Below, piece after piece: positions 16,730 through 26,032 of a stretch of DNA of 64,000 nucleotides. Position 1 is the stretch's first letter; the number at the start of each line of letters is the position of its first letter. The DNA is from Thalassospira profundimaris. Lineage in GTDB: Bacteria; Pseudomonadota; Alphaproteobacteria; Rhodospirillales; Thalassospiraceae. The notes beneath the pieces were generated by a model, which had not been told where the DNA came from, made no database searches, and worked only from the letters and a program-made list of their open reading frames with translations. A program made the translations under genes and the position numbers. The stretch covers positions 186,001-250,000 of the forward strand of contig NZ_JPWH01000002.1 of the NCBI RefSeq assembly GCF_003326755.1. Direction: 5' to 3'.

Positions 16730-17243
16730 AAATGACAGCGTGATCGAAAATGATTGGGTCGCGCTTGATGACGAGGCATTGGTGCCGGAAAGTGGCGCGA
16801 ATGTTCTGGTGAGTCTGGCCCGGTTCAAGGCGGAACGTGATGCGCTGATTGCCCGGAATGGTGGCTTGGGGGTGTTGCTTGTTCCGGGGGATGCGCCCGA
16901 GGATCTGGCCGACGATATTGACCGGTTTTCGCTGATCGCGGTGAAATTTCCGTCCTATACCGATGGCCGTGGTTATTCCTATGGTCGCGTGTTGCGCGAA
17001 CATTACGGGTATCAGGGCGAATTGCGTGCGGTTGGCGATGTTTTGCGCGACCAGATTTTAAATATGCACCGCTGTGGTTTTGATGCCTATGAGCTGGCCG
17101 ATGAAGCGGATGTCGCGCTTGAAAAGGTCCGTGCGGCCCTGCGCGAGATGACAGTTTATTATCAACCAACCGGAGATGGCCGGGTCACAGCCGGTTCTTT
17201 GAGGGAACGGCGCCGGGCAGCTCTTGAGCTTGGTGGTTCGTAA
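16716..17243 (+). CDS. DUF934 protein, sulfite reduction-associated
   Basis: A 175-residue DUF934 protein. The ATG at 16716 lies inside the last codons of cysI with AAGGAGGT at 16704-16711, so translation is coupled. Recognisable segments are FPSYTDGRGYSYGRVLRE (about residues 75-92) and GDVLRDQILNMHRCGFDAYEL (a longer family hallmark, about 105-125). The family is almost always beside sulfite reductase and cysH, and is treated as an accessory of sulfite reduction; its exact action is unclear. Here an intrinsic terminator follows within 40 nt and no cysH is present. Confidence 0.87.
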   Translation: MAIVKNDSVIENDWVALDDEALVPESGANVLVSLARFKAERDALIARNGGLGVLLVPGDAPEDLADDIDRFSLIAVKFPSYTDGRGYSYGRVLREHYGYQGELRAVGDVLRDQILNMHRCGFDAYELADEADVALEKVRAALREMTVYYQPTGDGRVTAGSLRERRRAALELGGS

Positions 17244-17280
17244 CTCCTGTCATCGGCGCACAGGGAATTGAGCAGAGCGT

Positions 17281-17318
17281 TAAAATGGGTATCCCGCTTT
17301 GGGATGCCCATTTTTTTT
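17281..17318 (+). terminator. Intrinsic terminator of the sulfite reductase operon
   Basis: ATGGGTATCCC pairs with GGGATGCCCAT around a CGCTTT-type loop, followed by eight T. It lies 38 nt beyond the DUF934 stop. Confidence 0.9.
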
Positions 17319-17616
17319 GCGTGTGCAAGCAGAGGGTCTGTTTTGGCCCATTTGACACGTGAAATGGGCGAATCGCGGGTCTTTTAACGCGCTTGTATCG
17401 TAAAATATGTCCGTTATTTTATCGGATTATGGTCAATTATATCTCATTTCTGTCTCTTGGGAATAGGATTCCCCTATTCTTGCGAGCATGAATATCGCCT
17501 GAGTCTTGCTTCGTGATGTACAACCGTTTGAAGTTGGGGGCGTAATCGGACAAAATTGTCCTTAACATTGTTGTCGCAGCCAGAGGTCGCCGCGGGTTCG
17601 GGAATTGTTGGAGGCG
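17319..17616. other. Gene-free AT-rich segment with palindromes
   Basis: No coding frame here is convincing. Two palindromes stand out. GCCCATTT and AAATGGGC are 8 nt apart (17346-17369). GGACAA-AA-TTGTCC is at 17548-17561, about 55 bp beyond the stop of the phage-type repressor gene. Base composition is more AT-rich than the flanking operons, suggesting acquired DNA. Confidence 0.4.
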
Positions 17617-18051
17617 TTATAAGGTTGCAGCTAACATCAGGAATTGGAGGTTTTTAATCGTTTCGTGTCGTTTTTCTGCTTCCTGGGATTCCATCATTTG
17701 GTAGCCAAGAGAAATGATTTGGGAAATTTGCTGGTTGCTCCAGTCCGGATTGTGTTGTTGGCGGAAGTTTTCAAGCTCCTCAATGATCTTCCTTAATAGC
17801 TCCGGGTCGAGATTTGGCTGTGATTTTTGCGTGTCAGCCTGGGTCATGTTTCCTGTGCCTGTAAGCAACCATGTACCGTCAATTCCATGTTCCACAAGCA
17901 TGGTTAAAGAGGTTGCACGTGGTTCGCTTTTGTCCAGCTCGTATCGTTCCCATGACTTTCGCGTCAATCCTGCAAGCTCGGCGGCGCGGGAAGCCGTCAT
18001 TCCCAAGTGTTTTCGAGCCGTTCTGATGCGGGCGCTAAGGCAGCTTTTCAT
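17617..18051 (-). CDS. Phage-type XRE-family repressor
   Basis: A 144-residue DNA-binding protein. The helix-turn-helix is at residues about 5-60 (ARIRTARKHLGMTASRAAEL and AGLTRKSWERYELDKSEPRA), followed by VEHGIDGTWLLTGTGN. That segment is typical of prophage repressor-like proteins in which the N-terminal domain precedes a short linker. The C-terminal half is Gln/Glu-rich, probably helical, and could dimerise. There is no Shine-Dalgarno sequence before the ATG. Two copies of a 10-bp repeat lie 10 and 53 bp upstream. No phage structural or integrase gene is nearby, so this is a stand-alone regulator or the remnant of an element. Confidence 0.82.
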   Translation of the reverse strand: MKSCLSARIRTARKHLGMTASRAAELAGLTRKSWERYELDKSEPRATSLTMLVEHGIDGTWLLTGTGNMTQADTQKSQPNLDPELLRKIIEELENFRQQHNPDWSNQQISQIISLGYQMMESQEAEKRHETIKNLQFLMLAATL

Positions 18052-18060
18052 ATGAGTTAC

Positions 18061-18113
18061 GCTCGGTCACAATTGTATTCTGGTATATTTTTGAACCATT
18101 TTTGCTCGGTCAC
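18061..18113. promoter_or_regulatory. Paired operator-like direct repeats GCTCGGTCAC
   Basis: Identical 10-mers at 18061-18070 and 18104-18113 begin 43 bp apart, close to four helical turns. They sit just before the repressor start. A TACAAT -10-like hexamer on the minus strand (18077 to 18072) lies between them. This is the expected layout for repressor autoregulation. Confidence 0.5.
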
Positions 18114-18151
18114 TTTCTTTTTGTGCTTGAAAAAGGGTATTTTATGTACCA

Positions 18152-18382
18152 TTGTGGCTGGTGTCCGATGTGAGGATGTTTTACCGGCTTTTGGGGGTAC
18201 AAAATGGCCGGGCTATTCAAGTGGCAGAAATATCTAGAGGTTGGAACTATCGGTTACGGGGTTTGATTAGGAATACATCTTTGCTCTTTTTGGCGATTGC
18301 GGTTGGCTCCGGTGTTGTGAGCTATGCCAAGAGTGAGTGTCCAAGTGAATATTTCAAGTGGTGCGTTCTTCTGTGCTGCTGA
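18152..18382 (+). CDS. Possible small membrane protein (doubtful)
   Basis: A GTG-initiated frame of 76 residues, divergent from the repressor. It has one predicted membrane segment (TSLLFLAIAVGSGVVSYA, about residues 43-60) and a Cys-rich end. There is no clear ribosome site and no recognised family. It is listed because a gene opposite a phage-type repressor is often its target, but it may be chance. Confidence 0.2.
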   Translation: MWLVSDVRMFYRLLGVQNGRAIQVAEISRGWNYRLRGLIRNTSLLFLAIAVGSGVVSYAKSECPSEYFKWCVLLCC

Positions 18383-18616
18383 ATTTTTGCCTGATTGGAC
18401 GATGAATATTCCACATTTTATCTTACCTCGTGATTGAATATGAGTCACGTTCCAGAATGCTTCCCAAGTTTGCATATTAATGGGCTAACACTTTGTAACG
18501 CGTTAGATTCATTTTGGTTTCCCTCTTTTTCTGTTCGTTGTTTGCAAGGAATGATTGCGCGGCTGTCCGGTTTTACCGTGATGAAACAGCCAGCATGACC
18601 AAGGGGGACTCAAAAG
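18383..18616. other. Non-coding segment before the chemoreceptor gene
   Basis: A 10-bp perfect palindrome TAACGCGTTA lies at 18496-18505, within a wider CTAAC/GTTAG repeat. It presumably holds the chemoreceptor promoter. No sigma-28 motility promoter consensus was found. Confidence 0.35.
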
Positions 18617-20281
18617 TTGGATTTTTTAAAGAAAATCACGGTGCCACAAAAGGTTTTTGGTGGTTTTGCAATCGTGCTTTTGCTGTTGCTGGTGGTGGCG
18701 GCAATTGGTGTTTTTTCGTTGCGTTCTGCGGATCATAATTTTTCACGCTATCGGCAAACGGCGTTGCAATCACTTCAGGCGGGCCGGGTACAGGCCAATT
18801 TGCTGGAAGCGCGCATTGCGACCTATCAGTTCATGAAAAATGGCTCTTCCGATGCGATTGCGCTCGGAAAAGAGCGTTTGAAAGCGACCGATCAATATAA
18901 CGAACAGCTTTTATCCTTGTTGAACCGTCCTGATCGCATTGCCGCAGGCAACAGCAATGATGAATTTATCGAAAAATACAAAGCTGCCTTTGACGAATTG
19001 GTTGCAGCCCAATCCCCGGCTGAGCGAGACGGGATTTTTTCACAGAAGCTTGAGCCACTGGGCCCCAAACTTGCGGAGAGCCTGGAAAAGCTGAAGCTTG
19101 ATATCAAATCCGAACAGGATGAACTGGGTCCGCGGGCAGAAAAAGCAATTGGCGAAGCTGTTGTGTCGATGATCATTGTTGCTGTTGTCGCACTGCTGGC
19201 AGGGGGCTTTGCTGCGTGGATTATCGGGACTGGCATTTCAAAACCGATAGGCCTGATTACCGATGCGATGCGCAAGCTGTCCGGGGGGAATAAAACGATA
19301 GAGATTCCCGGGCAGGATCGCGGGGATGAAATTGGTGCCATGTCGCAGGCTGTTCTGGTGTTCAAGGAAAACATGATAAAAGCGGACGAAATGGCAGAAT
19401 ACGAAAAAGAACAGGTTCGTTTACGGCAGGCCCGTGCGGACTTGATTGAACGTTTGACCAAAGAATTTGATCAGGACGTTGCTGATGTTCTGAGCGGATT
19501 TGCTTCCGCGGCAACTGAAATGCAGGTAACGGCACAGTCGATGACGGCAACGGCAGAACAAACCAGTCGGCAGTCTACCGCTGTGGCAGCGGCGGCCGAT
19601 GAGGCTTCGACGAATGTGCAGACGGTGGCCAGCGCCACGGAACAACTCAGTTCATCTATTGATGAAATCAGTGGCAGAGTCAGTCATTCGGCGCAAATCG
19701 CCTCGAAAGCGACGGAAGACGCAACCCGGACCAATGCACAGGTCGAAGGTCTGGCCGAAGCCGCATTGCGCATTGGCGAGGTGGTTAATCTGATTAATGA
19801 CATTGCCAATCAGACCAATCTGTTGGCATTGAATGCGACAATCGAGGCTGCACGCGCCGGCGAGGCCGGAAAAGGTTTTGCCGTGGTGGCGGCAGAGGTC
19901 AAAAATCTGGCATCGGCCACCGCACGTGCGACGGACGAAATTACCAGCCAGATCAGCGCGATCCAGAATGAAACCCGAAGTGCGGTTTCGGCCATTCAGG
20001 GCATCGGAACGACCATTGCCGAGCTTAATGAGATTGCCGCAAGCATCGCCAGTGCTGTCGAGCAACAGGGGGCGGCCACAGGTGAGATCACCCGTAATAT
20101 TCAGCAGGCCTCGCAGGGGACCAACGATGTTTCGCACAATATTTACGGTGTGACCGAGGCAGCCTCGACGACAGGGGCAGCCGCCCAGCAGGTACTGTCG
20201 GCGTCGGGGGAGCTTTCGCAGCAATCGGAAGTTCTTCGCACCCGTGTGGACAAGTTCCTCGCGGCGGTCAAAACGGCTTGA
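18617..20281 (+). CDS. Methyl-accepting chemotaxis protein
   Basis: A 554-residue membrane chemoreceptor that signals to the CheA/CheW array. Its layout is TM1 at about 12-33, a periplasmic four-helix-bundle-like sensor (about 35-185), TM2 at about 190-212, HAMP (about 213-265) and a cytoplasmic signalling domain. The hairpin tip reads [20 protein letters not shown] followed by [22 protein letters not shown]. The start codon is TTG at 18617, supported by AAGGGGG at 18601-18607; the nearby ATG at 18595 is out of frame. The C-terminus lacks a CheR-binding pentapeptide. It is monocistronic, with its own terminator, and the ligand is unknown. Confidence 0.93.
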   Translation: MDFLKKITVPQKVFGGFAIVLLLLLVVAAIGVFSLRSADHNFSRYRQTALQSLQAGRVQANLLEARIATYQFMKNGSSDAIALGKERLKATDQYNEQLLSLLNRPDRIAAGNSNDEFIEKYKAAFDELVAAQSPAERDGIFSQKLEPLGPKLAESLEKLKLDIKSEQDELGPRAEKAIGEAVVSMIIVAVVALLAGGFAAWIIGTGISKPIGLITDAMRKLSGGNKTIEIPGQDRGDEIGAMSQAVLVFKENMIKADEMAEYEKEQVRLRQARADLIERLTKEFDQDVADVLSGFASAATEMQVTAQSMTATAEQTSRQSTAVAAAADEASTNVQTVASATEQLSSSIDEISGRVSHSAQIASKATEDATRTNAQVEGLAEAALRIGEVVNLINDIANQTNLLALNATIEAARAGEAGKGFAVVAAEVKNLASATARATDEITSQISAIQNETRSAVSAIQGIGTTIAELNEIAASIASAVEQQGAATGEITRNIQQASQGTNDVSHNIYGVTEAASTTGAAAQQVLSASGELSQQSEVLRTRVDKFLAAVKTA

Positions 20282-20317
20282 TGTTTTTGAATAGGATTGC
20301 GGGCCGACCAGAAGATT

Positions 20318-20353
20318 TATCCCCGTTGCCAGACAGGCAGCGGGGATTTTTAT
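20318..20353 (+). terminator. Intrinsic terminator after the chemoreceptor gene
   Basis: ATCCCCG-TTGCC pairs with GGCAG-CGGGGAT, followed by TTTTTAT. It also faces the convergent HMG-CoA lyase gene, whose stop is 16 nt beyond. Confidence 0.85.
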
Positions 20354-20368
20354 CGGGCGCGTTAAAGA

Positions 20369-21292
20369 TCACATCATATGGGCGGCAATTGCCAATTGCG
20401 CCTTTGAGGCCGACGGACGACCAACACGGCTGCAAATCCAGTGGCCGGTTTCCACCAGTTTTTCAAGGTTTACGCCACTGTCAATGCCCAGCCCGTTGAG
20501 CATATAAACAACGTCTTCGGTCGCAACATTACCACTGGCCCCCTGGGCATAGGGGCACCCCCCCAGGCCCGCTACCGAACTGTCAATGGTGGCAATGCCC
20601 ATTTGCATTACCGCCAGCAAATTTGCCAATGCCTGTCCATAGGTATCGTGGAAATGGGCGGCCAGTTTTTCGACCGGGACATGTTCACTTACAGCGGCAA
20701 TCATGTTTTGCGCCTTTATTGGCGTACCCGTGCCAATGGTGTCCCCCAGGCTGACTTCGTAACAGCCCATTTCAAAGAGTTCGCGGGCAACTCTGGCAAC
20801 CTTGTCCGGGGCAATATCGCCTTCATAAGGGCAACCCAGCACACAGGAAACATACCCGCGCACGGCAATATTGTTTTTGCGTGCCGATGTCATGACCGGG
20901 CGAAAACGCTTCAGGCTGTCTTCGATCGAACAATTGATGTTCTTTTGCGAGAAACTTTCCGAGGCAGAACCAAAAATCGCCACTTCTGTTGCACCCGCGG
21001 CAATGGCGGCCTCCAGCCCTTTGATATTGGGCGTCAGCACCGGATAGGACACACCATCACGACGTTCAATCCCCGTCATGACGTCGCTGGCATCGCCCAT
21101 TTGCGGCACCCATTTGGGGCTGACAAAGGCGGTGGCCTCGATCACGGAAAGGCCCGCTTCGCCCAGGCGGCGGATCAGCTCGATTTTGGTGGCTGTCGAG
21201 ACCATCGCCTTTTCATTTTGCAGGCCGTCACGCGGGCCGACTTCAACGATCTTTACCTTGTTAGGCAGAGTTCCCAGCGTGCGGCGTGGCAT
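20369..21292 (-). CDS. Hydroxymethylglutaryl-CoA lyase
   Basis: Cleaves HMG-CoA to acetyl-CoA and acetoacetate, the last step of leucine breakdown. The 307-residue TIM-barrel enzyme has the DRE-TIM signature [12 protein letters not shown] near residue 17. [12 protein letters not shown] (about 150) and [12 protein letters not shown] (about 210) carry metal ligands. The catalytic-loop Cys is in [14 protein letters not shown] (about 242-255). Its start is 2 nt beyond the methylcrotonyl-CoA carboxylase alpha stop, so it is the last gene of the leucine/isovalerate operon. Length and motifs are normal for the bacterial family. Confidence 0.95.
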   Translation of the reverse strand: MPRRTLGTLPNKVKIVEVGPRDGLQNEKAMVSTATKIELIRRLGEAGLSVIEATAFVSPKWVPQMGDASDVMTGIERRDGVSYPVLTPNIKGLEAAIAAGATEVAIFGSASESFSQKNINCSIEDSLKRFRPVMTSARKNNIAVRGYVSCVLGCPYEGDIAPDKVARVARELFEMGCYEVSLGDTIGTGTPIKAQNMIAAVSEHVPVEKLAAHFHDTYGQALANLLAVMQMGIATIDSSVAGLGGCPYAQGASGNVATEDVVYMLNGLGIDSGVNLEKLVETGHWICSRVGRPSASKAQLAIAAHMM

Positions 21293-21294
21293 GG

Positions 21295-23295
21295 TCAGGC
21301 CTCCTCGATTGCGATCAATTCGTCGCCGTCGCCCACCTGGTCGCCGACGGCAAAATAAACATCGCGGATGGTTCCTGAAACGGGGGCGGAAATGGTATGT
21401 TCCATTTTCATCGCCTCCATAATCACCAGCTTGTCACCCGCCTTTACAGCATCGCCGGTTTTTGCCATCACGGCAATGATCTTGCCGGGCATGGGCGCAT
21501 TCAGGCTGCCGCCACCAGCGGCATTGGCGGTGGTATTTTCGGTGGGATCAACCCTTTCAAGGCGGTCCATTTTGCCGGGCTGGAAAACAGCCATGCTTTT
21601 GCCTGCATTTCGCACCTGGGCACGTTTGCGAACCCCATCCATAATGGCGGCAATATCGCCGTTGTCATGGGTGATTTGTTCGATGCGAACCGATGTTCCA
21701 TTGGGCAGGTCGCACATATATCCAAAGTCGCGGTAATGCAGTTTCAGGCAAATTTCCTCGCCGCCATGACGCAGAACAAGATCATGGTGGTTGTCGTCAT
21801 TCATGCGCCAGCCATTGGTGCTGTTCCAGGGGGACCAGGGGTCGTTGCTGGTGGCGGCAAAGGTGCGGGCTTCGCAATCGCGTTGATGGAGAATTTCCAG
21901 TGCAGCAAAGCATAGCGCGCTGTTATCCGGTTGGGCCGGGGCGGGGATCAGGTCATCCTGATAGGTGGGGATGAATCCGGTTTCAACCTCGCCACGTTCA
22001 AAGGCGGGGTGGCGGGCAATATTGGCAAGGAAGGCGGTGTTGGTGCTGACACCAACAATCTGTACATCATCTAGCGCGCGCGATAACCGGCGCAGTGCCG
22101 AAGTCCGGTCCTGATCCCAGACAATCAGCTTGGCAATCATCGGGTCATAATGGATGGAAACAACACCGCCCTGATAAACGCCTGTATCGATGCGCACATG
22201 GCGGCTGGCTTCGGGCATGTGCATATGGGTTAACGTGCCGGTGGCAGGCAAAAAGTCGTTGTTCGGGTCTTCGGCATAGAGGCGGACTTCAAAGGCATGG
22301 CCGGTGATGGCAAGCTGGTCCTGGCTTTTGGGCAGGGCCTCGCCATTGGCGACCTTCAATTGCCATTCAACCAGGTCTTCGCCGGTGATCATTTCCGTTA
22401 CCGGGTGTTCGACCTGCAGGCGGGTATTCATTTCCATGAAATAAAACGCACCAGACGCATCCAGCAGGAATTCAACCGTGCCAGCACTCTGATAGCCAAT
22501 TGCGCGTGCCGCATTAACGGCTGCTTCGCCCATTTGCGCGCGTAATTCTTGCGTCATGCCGGGGGCGGGGGCTTCTTCAATCACTTTTTGGTGGCGGCGC
22601 TGCAAGGAGCAATCCCGTTCAAACAGGTAAACGGCATTGCCGTGGCTATCAGCAAAAACCTGAATTTCGACATGGCGGGGATGGGAAATCAGCTTTTCGA
22701 TCAGGCAGTGATCATCACCAAAGCTGGACCGCGCTTCGCGTTTACAACTGGTCAGGGCATCGGCGAAATCTTCGGGTTTTTCAACTGCGCGCATGCCTTT
22801 GCCGCCACCCCCGGCGGATGCCTTGATCAAGACGGGATAACCAATTTTATCGGCCTCTGCCGCCAGCAAGTCCGGGGCCTGATCCTTGCCATGATAGCCT
22901 GGCACCAGCGGTACACCGGCATCTGCCATAATTTTTTTGGCTTCGGATTTTGACCCCATGGCGCGAATGGCGCTGGCGGGCGGGCCAACAAAAACAGCCC
23001 CGCTATTGGCAACAGCATCGGCAAAATCGGCATTTTCGGACAAAAAGCCATAACCGGGATGAACGGCATCTGCGCCTGATTGTGCAATAACATCAAGCAA
23101 TCGGTCTGACCGAAGGTAGCTTTCCGCCGGGGCGGCTGCACCAATATGCCAGGCTTCATCGGCCTGTTGCACATGCAGGGCGGATTTATCGGCATCGGAA
23201 TAAACGGCAACGGTGGTAATGCCCATGCGCTTTGCGGTGGCAATGATGCGGCAGGCAATTTCGCCGCGATTGGCGATCAGAAGTTTGCGCAGCAT
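21295..23295 (-). CDS. Methylcrotonyl-CoA carboxylase, alpha (biotin-carrying) subunit
   Basis: Carboxylates biotin with ATP and bicarbonate, for transfer to 3-methylcrotonyl-CoA by the beta subunit. The 666-residue protein has a biotin carboxylase half (about 1-450) with [14 protein letters not shown] at the N-terminus, an ATP-grasp loop [10 protein letters not shown] (about 160) and [15 protein letters not shown] (about 285). A linker BT domain follows, then a C-terminal biotinyl domain with MEAMKMEH, where the Lys is biotinylated. The ATG at 23295 follows AAGGA and aligns with the family start. It begins 4 nt after the hydratase gene and ends 2 nt before HMG-CoA lyase. A propionyl- or geranyl-CoA role is possible in principle, but the operon argues for leucine. 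Confidence 0.94.
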   Translation of the reverse strand: MLRKLLIANRGEIACRIIATAKRMGITTVAVYSDADKSALHVQQADEAWHIGAAAPAESYLRSDRLLDVIAQSGADAVHPGYGFLSENADFADAVANSGAVFVGPPASAIRAMGSKSEAKKIMADAGVPLVPGYHGKDQAPDLLAAEADKIGYPVLIKASAGGGGKGMRAVEKPEDFADALTSCKREARSSFGDDHCLIEKLISHPRHVEIQVFADSHGNAVYLFERDCSLQRRHQKVIEEAPAPGMTQELRAQMGEAAVNAARAIGYQSAGTVEFLLDASGAFYFMEMNTRLQVEHPVTEMITGEDLVEWQLKVANGEALPKSQDQLAITGHAFEVRLYAEDPNNDFLPATGTLTHMHMPEASRHVRIDTGVYQGGVVSIHYDPMIAKLIVWDQDRTSALRRLSRALDDVQIVGVSTNTAFLANIARHPAFERGEVETGFIPTYQDDLIPAPAQPDNSALCFAALEILHQRDCEARTFAATSNDPWSPWNSTNGWRMNDDNHHDLVLRHGGEEICLKLHYRDFGYMCDLPNGTSVRIEQITHDNGDIAAIMDGVRKRAQVRNAGKSMAVFQPGKMDRLERVDPTENTTANAAGGGSLNAPMPGKIIAVMAKTGDAVKAGDKLVIMEAMKMEHTISAPVSGTIRDVYFAVGDQVGDGDELIAIEEA

Positions 23296-23299
23296 ATGT

Positions 23300-24106
23300 T
23301 TATTCCTTAATCCAGAAGGCGGATCGTTTTTCAAGAAAGGCACTGACCCCTTCACGACCTTCGACACTGGCGCGCTGGTCGGCGATGCGGGTGGCCGTAT
23401 CCTCGATGATGGTATCGTTAATCGGCTGATGGGCTACGGCGTAAATCAGGTCTTTGGCCGCTTTCATCGCAGCCGGGCTGTTTTGCAGCAGCGTGCGCGC
23501 CATTTCATCGCCTTTGGCAAGCAGTTCTTCCGCGCTGACAACGTCATGCACCAAACCAATATTTTGTGCGGTTTTGGCATCAAACCGTTCGGCACTGATG
23601 AAGTATCGCCTTGCCTGTGCCACGCCGATGGCCTCGATCACATAAGGCGAAATAACAGCAGGTATCAGCCCCAAGCGGGTTTCCGACAGGCAGAATTTTG
23701 CCTTTTCCGATGCAATGACAATATCGCAGCACGCCGCAAGGCCAACACCACCCCCAAATGCCGCCCCATTAACCAGCGCAATGGTGGGTTTGCGCATGAA
23801 ATTCAGCGTTTTCATCAGGGCGGCAAGGTTGCGGGAATCGGCCAGGTTTTCGGCATGGCTATAGGTTGCCATGCGTTTCATCCAGTTAAGGTCCGCCCCG
23901 GCAGAAAAACTTTTGCCTGCGCCTGTGAGTTGCACCACGCGCACATTGTCATCGTTATTCAGACGTTTCAGCGTGGTGGTCAAATCGCTGATCAGCTGGT
24001 CATCAAAGGCATTGTGAATTTCCGGGCGATTAAGGGTAATCCGGGCAATGCCGTTATCCGCGATCTCACATATCAGGGCAGAGTTATCATTGTTAACTTC
24101 GGTCAT
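23300..24106 (-). CDS. Methylglutaconyl-CoA hydratase (enoyl-CoA hydratase family)
   Basis: Probably hydrates 3-methylglutaconyl-CoA to HMG-CoA. The 268-residue crotonase-fold protein has GAGKSFSAGADLNWMKRM (about residues 62-79), the oxyanion-hole segment NGAAFGGGVGLAACCDI (about 108-124) and SETRLGLIPAVISPYV. The second conserved acidic residue region is therefore modified as in the methylglutaconyl-CoA group. The ATG at 24106 is preceded by GGAAGGAA. It lies between the two carboxylase subunit genes, which assigns the substrate by context. Confidence 0.9.
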   Translation of the reverse strand: MTEVNNDNSALICEIADNGIARITLNRPEIHNAFDDQLISDLTTTLKRLNNDDNVRVVQLTGAGKSFSAGADLNWMKRMATYSHAENLADSRNLAALMKTLNFMRKPTIALVNGAAFGGGVGLAACCDIVIASEKAKFCLSETRLGLIPAVISPYVIEAIGVAQARRYFISAERFDAKTAQNIGLVHDVVSAEELLAKGDEMARTLLQNSPAAMKAAKDLIYAVAHQPINDTIIEDTATRIADQRASVEGREGVSAFLEKRSAFWIKE

Positions 24107-24122
24107 GACTTTCCTTCCCTGA

Positions 24123-25730
24123 TCACATGCGGAAAACACCAAACCGGGTTTCTTCGGCCGGTTTGTTCAATGCTGCGGAAAGGCCAAGGCCCAAAACCAT
24201 GCGGGTATCGGCGGGGTCGATTACGCCGTCATCCCACAGGCGGGCAGAGGCATAATAGGGATGACCCTGTTCTTCATATTGATCACGGATGGGGGCCTTG
24301 AAGGCATCCTGTTCATCCTGCAGCCAGGTTTCGCCGCGTTTTTCCATCGCATCGGCCTTGATTTGTGTGAGCACATTGGCCGCCTGTTCGCCGCCCATCA
24401 CGGAAATGCGGGCATTGGGCCACATCCACAGGAAACGCGGGCTATAGGCACGCCCGCACATGCCATAATTGCCAGCGCCAAACGACCCGCCGATCAAAAC
24501 GGTGAATTTGGGCACTTTGGCGGTGGCAACTGCCGTTACCAGCTTGGCGCCATTCTTGGCGATGCCGCCGCTTTCATATTTCTGGCCAATCATAAAGCCG
24601 GTGATGTTTTGCAAAAACACCAGCGGTATGCCGCGCTGGCTGCAAAGTTCGATGAAATGGGCACCCTTAAGCGCGCTTTCGGAAAACAGGATGCCGTTAT
24701 TGGCAATAATCCCGACCGGATAACCAAAAATGCGGGCAAAGCCGGTCACAAGCGTGGTGCCATACAGGGCCTTGAATTCATCAAAGTCGGAACCATCGAC
24801 AATGCGGGCGATGATTTCGCGCACATCGAACGGCTTTTTGGAATCGGTCGGGATGATGCCGTAAATTTCACGCGGGTCATAGGCCGGTGTGACCGGTTCG
24901 CGCAGGGTGATGCCGGGGTTTTTCGTCCAGTTCAGGTTTTTGACAATGGTGCGGGCAATGGACAGGGCATGGGCATCGTCCTGGGCGTAATGGTCAGTCA
25001 CGCCTGATGTTTTGCAATGCACATCCGCCCCGCCAAGGTCCTCGGCGGAAACAACTTCGCCGGTTGCGGCCTTGACCAGCGGTGGCCCGCCCAAAAAGAT
25101 GGTGCCCTGATTGCGTACAATCACGCTTTCATCAGACATGGCCGGAACATAAGCCCCGCCTGCCGTGCAGGACCCCATGACAATGGCAATTTGTGGAATA
25201 CCCTTGGCCGAGAGATTGGCCTGATTGAAAAAGATGCGGCCAAAATGATCCCGGTCCGGGAAAACATCATCCTGACGCGGCAGGTTGGCACCGCCACTAT
25301 CGACCAGATAAAGACAGGGCAGGTGGTTTTCCAGCGCAATCTCCTGGGCACGCAGATGTTTTTTCACCGTCATCGGGTAATAGGACCCACCCTTGACCGT
25401 AGCATCATTGGCAACAATCACGCATTCCACGCCAGAAACGCGGCCAATACCGGTAATAATGCCTGCGGCTGGTACATCTTCGTCGCCATACATGCCATAG
25501 GCGGCAAGCTGCGAAAGCTCCAGAAATGGTGATCCGACATCAAGCAACTGGCGAATGCGTTCGCGCGGCAGCAGTTTGCCCCGGCTGGTGTGGCGCTCTC
25601 TTGCGCGTTCCCCACCACCCAGTTTGATCTGGCCGATCTGGTCACGTAAATCCTCAACCAGTTTTGCCATATGGTCGGCATTGCTGCGAAAATCTTCGGC
25701 GCGAATATTGATGGCGGATTTTATCTGCAT
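24123..25730 (-). CDS. Methylcrotonyl-CoA carboxylase, beta (carboxyltransferase) subunit
   Basis: Transfers CO2 from carboxybiotin to 3-methylcrotonyl-CoA, giving 3-methylglutaconyl-CoA. The 535-residue protein has the carboxyltransferase N-half ([34 protein letters not shown]) and C-half ([40 protein letters not shown]). The ATG at 25730 (residues MQIKSAIN) matches the usual family start and has AGGAC upstream; longer readings run into promoter DNA. It is the first gene of the operon liuB-liuC-liuA-type-alpha-HMG-CoA lyase. Isovaleryl-CoA dehydrogenase, often the first gene of such operons, is absent. Confidence 0.94.
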   Translation of the reverse strand: MQIKSAINIRAEDFRSNADHMAKLVEDLRDQIGQIKLGGGERARERHTSRGKLLPRERIRQLLDVGSPFLELSQLAAYGMYGDEDVPAAGIITGIGRVSGVECVIVANDATVKGGSYYPMTVKKHLRAQEIALENHLPCLYLVDSGGANLPRQDDVFPDRDHFGRIFFNQANLSAKGIPQIAIVMGSCTAGGAYVPAMSDESVIVRNQGTIFLGGPPLVKAATGEVVSAEDLGGADVHCKTSGVTDHYAQDDAHALSIARTIVKNLNWTKNPGITLREPVTPAYDPREIYGIIPTDSKKPFDVREIIARIVDGSDFDEFKALYGTTLVTGFARIFGYPVGIIANNGILFSESALKGAHFIELCSQRGIPLVFLQNITGFMIGQKYESGGIAKNGAKLVTAVATAKVPKFTVLIGGSFGAGNYGMCGRAYSPRFLWMWPNARISVMGGEQAANVLTQIKADAMEKRGETWLQDEQDAFKAPIRDQYEEQGHPYYASARLWDDGVIDPADTRMVLGLGLSAALNKPAEETRFGVFRM

Positions 25731-25838
25731 GTCCCGTCCTGCTGGGTCGAAACCAAACCGATGGGGCCAGCCGGGCGGCAGGCAAGGCGGCCCATAATGT
25801 GTTTTTGGCGCGATGGCCATGCGCCTGTTATGGCGGAA

Positions 25839-25892
25839 GTTTACGTAAACGGCAAGCATAAATTGGTATTTTAGTACCGAATATACGTATAT
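25839..25892. promoter_or_regulatory. Two ACGT-centred palindromes before the leucine operon
   Basis: Perfect 12-bp palindromes GTTTACGTAAAC (25839-25850) and ATATACGTATAT (25881-25892) have centres 42 bp apart, four helical turns. They lie about 110-160 bp before the MCC beta start. A LiuR-like MerR regulator or another dimeric regulator may bind them. No such regulator gene is in the window. Confidence 0.5.
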
Positions 25893-26032
25893 GTCGTTCA
25901 GGCGCGCGGAAACGATCCTTGGAAATATGATGGATATTTCCATAGGGATATGGTTTTAAAAGAAATTCATCAGGTAACCTGGCGGGTCTGACTGGCGTGA
26001 TGATGTTATTTCCAGCCCTTCACGGCAGATGG

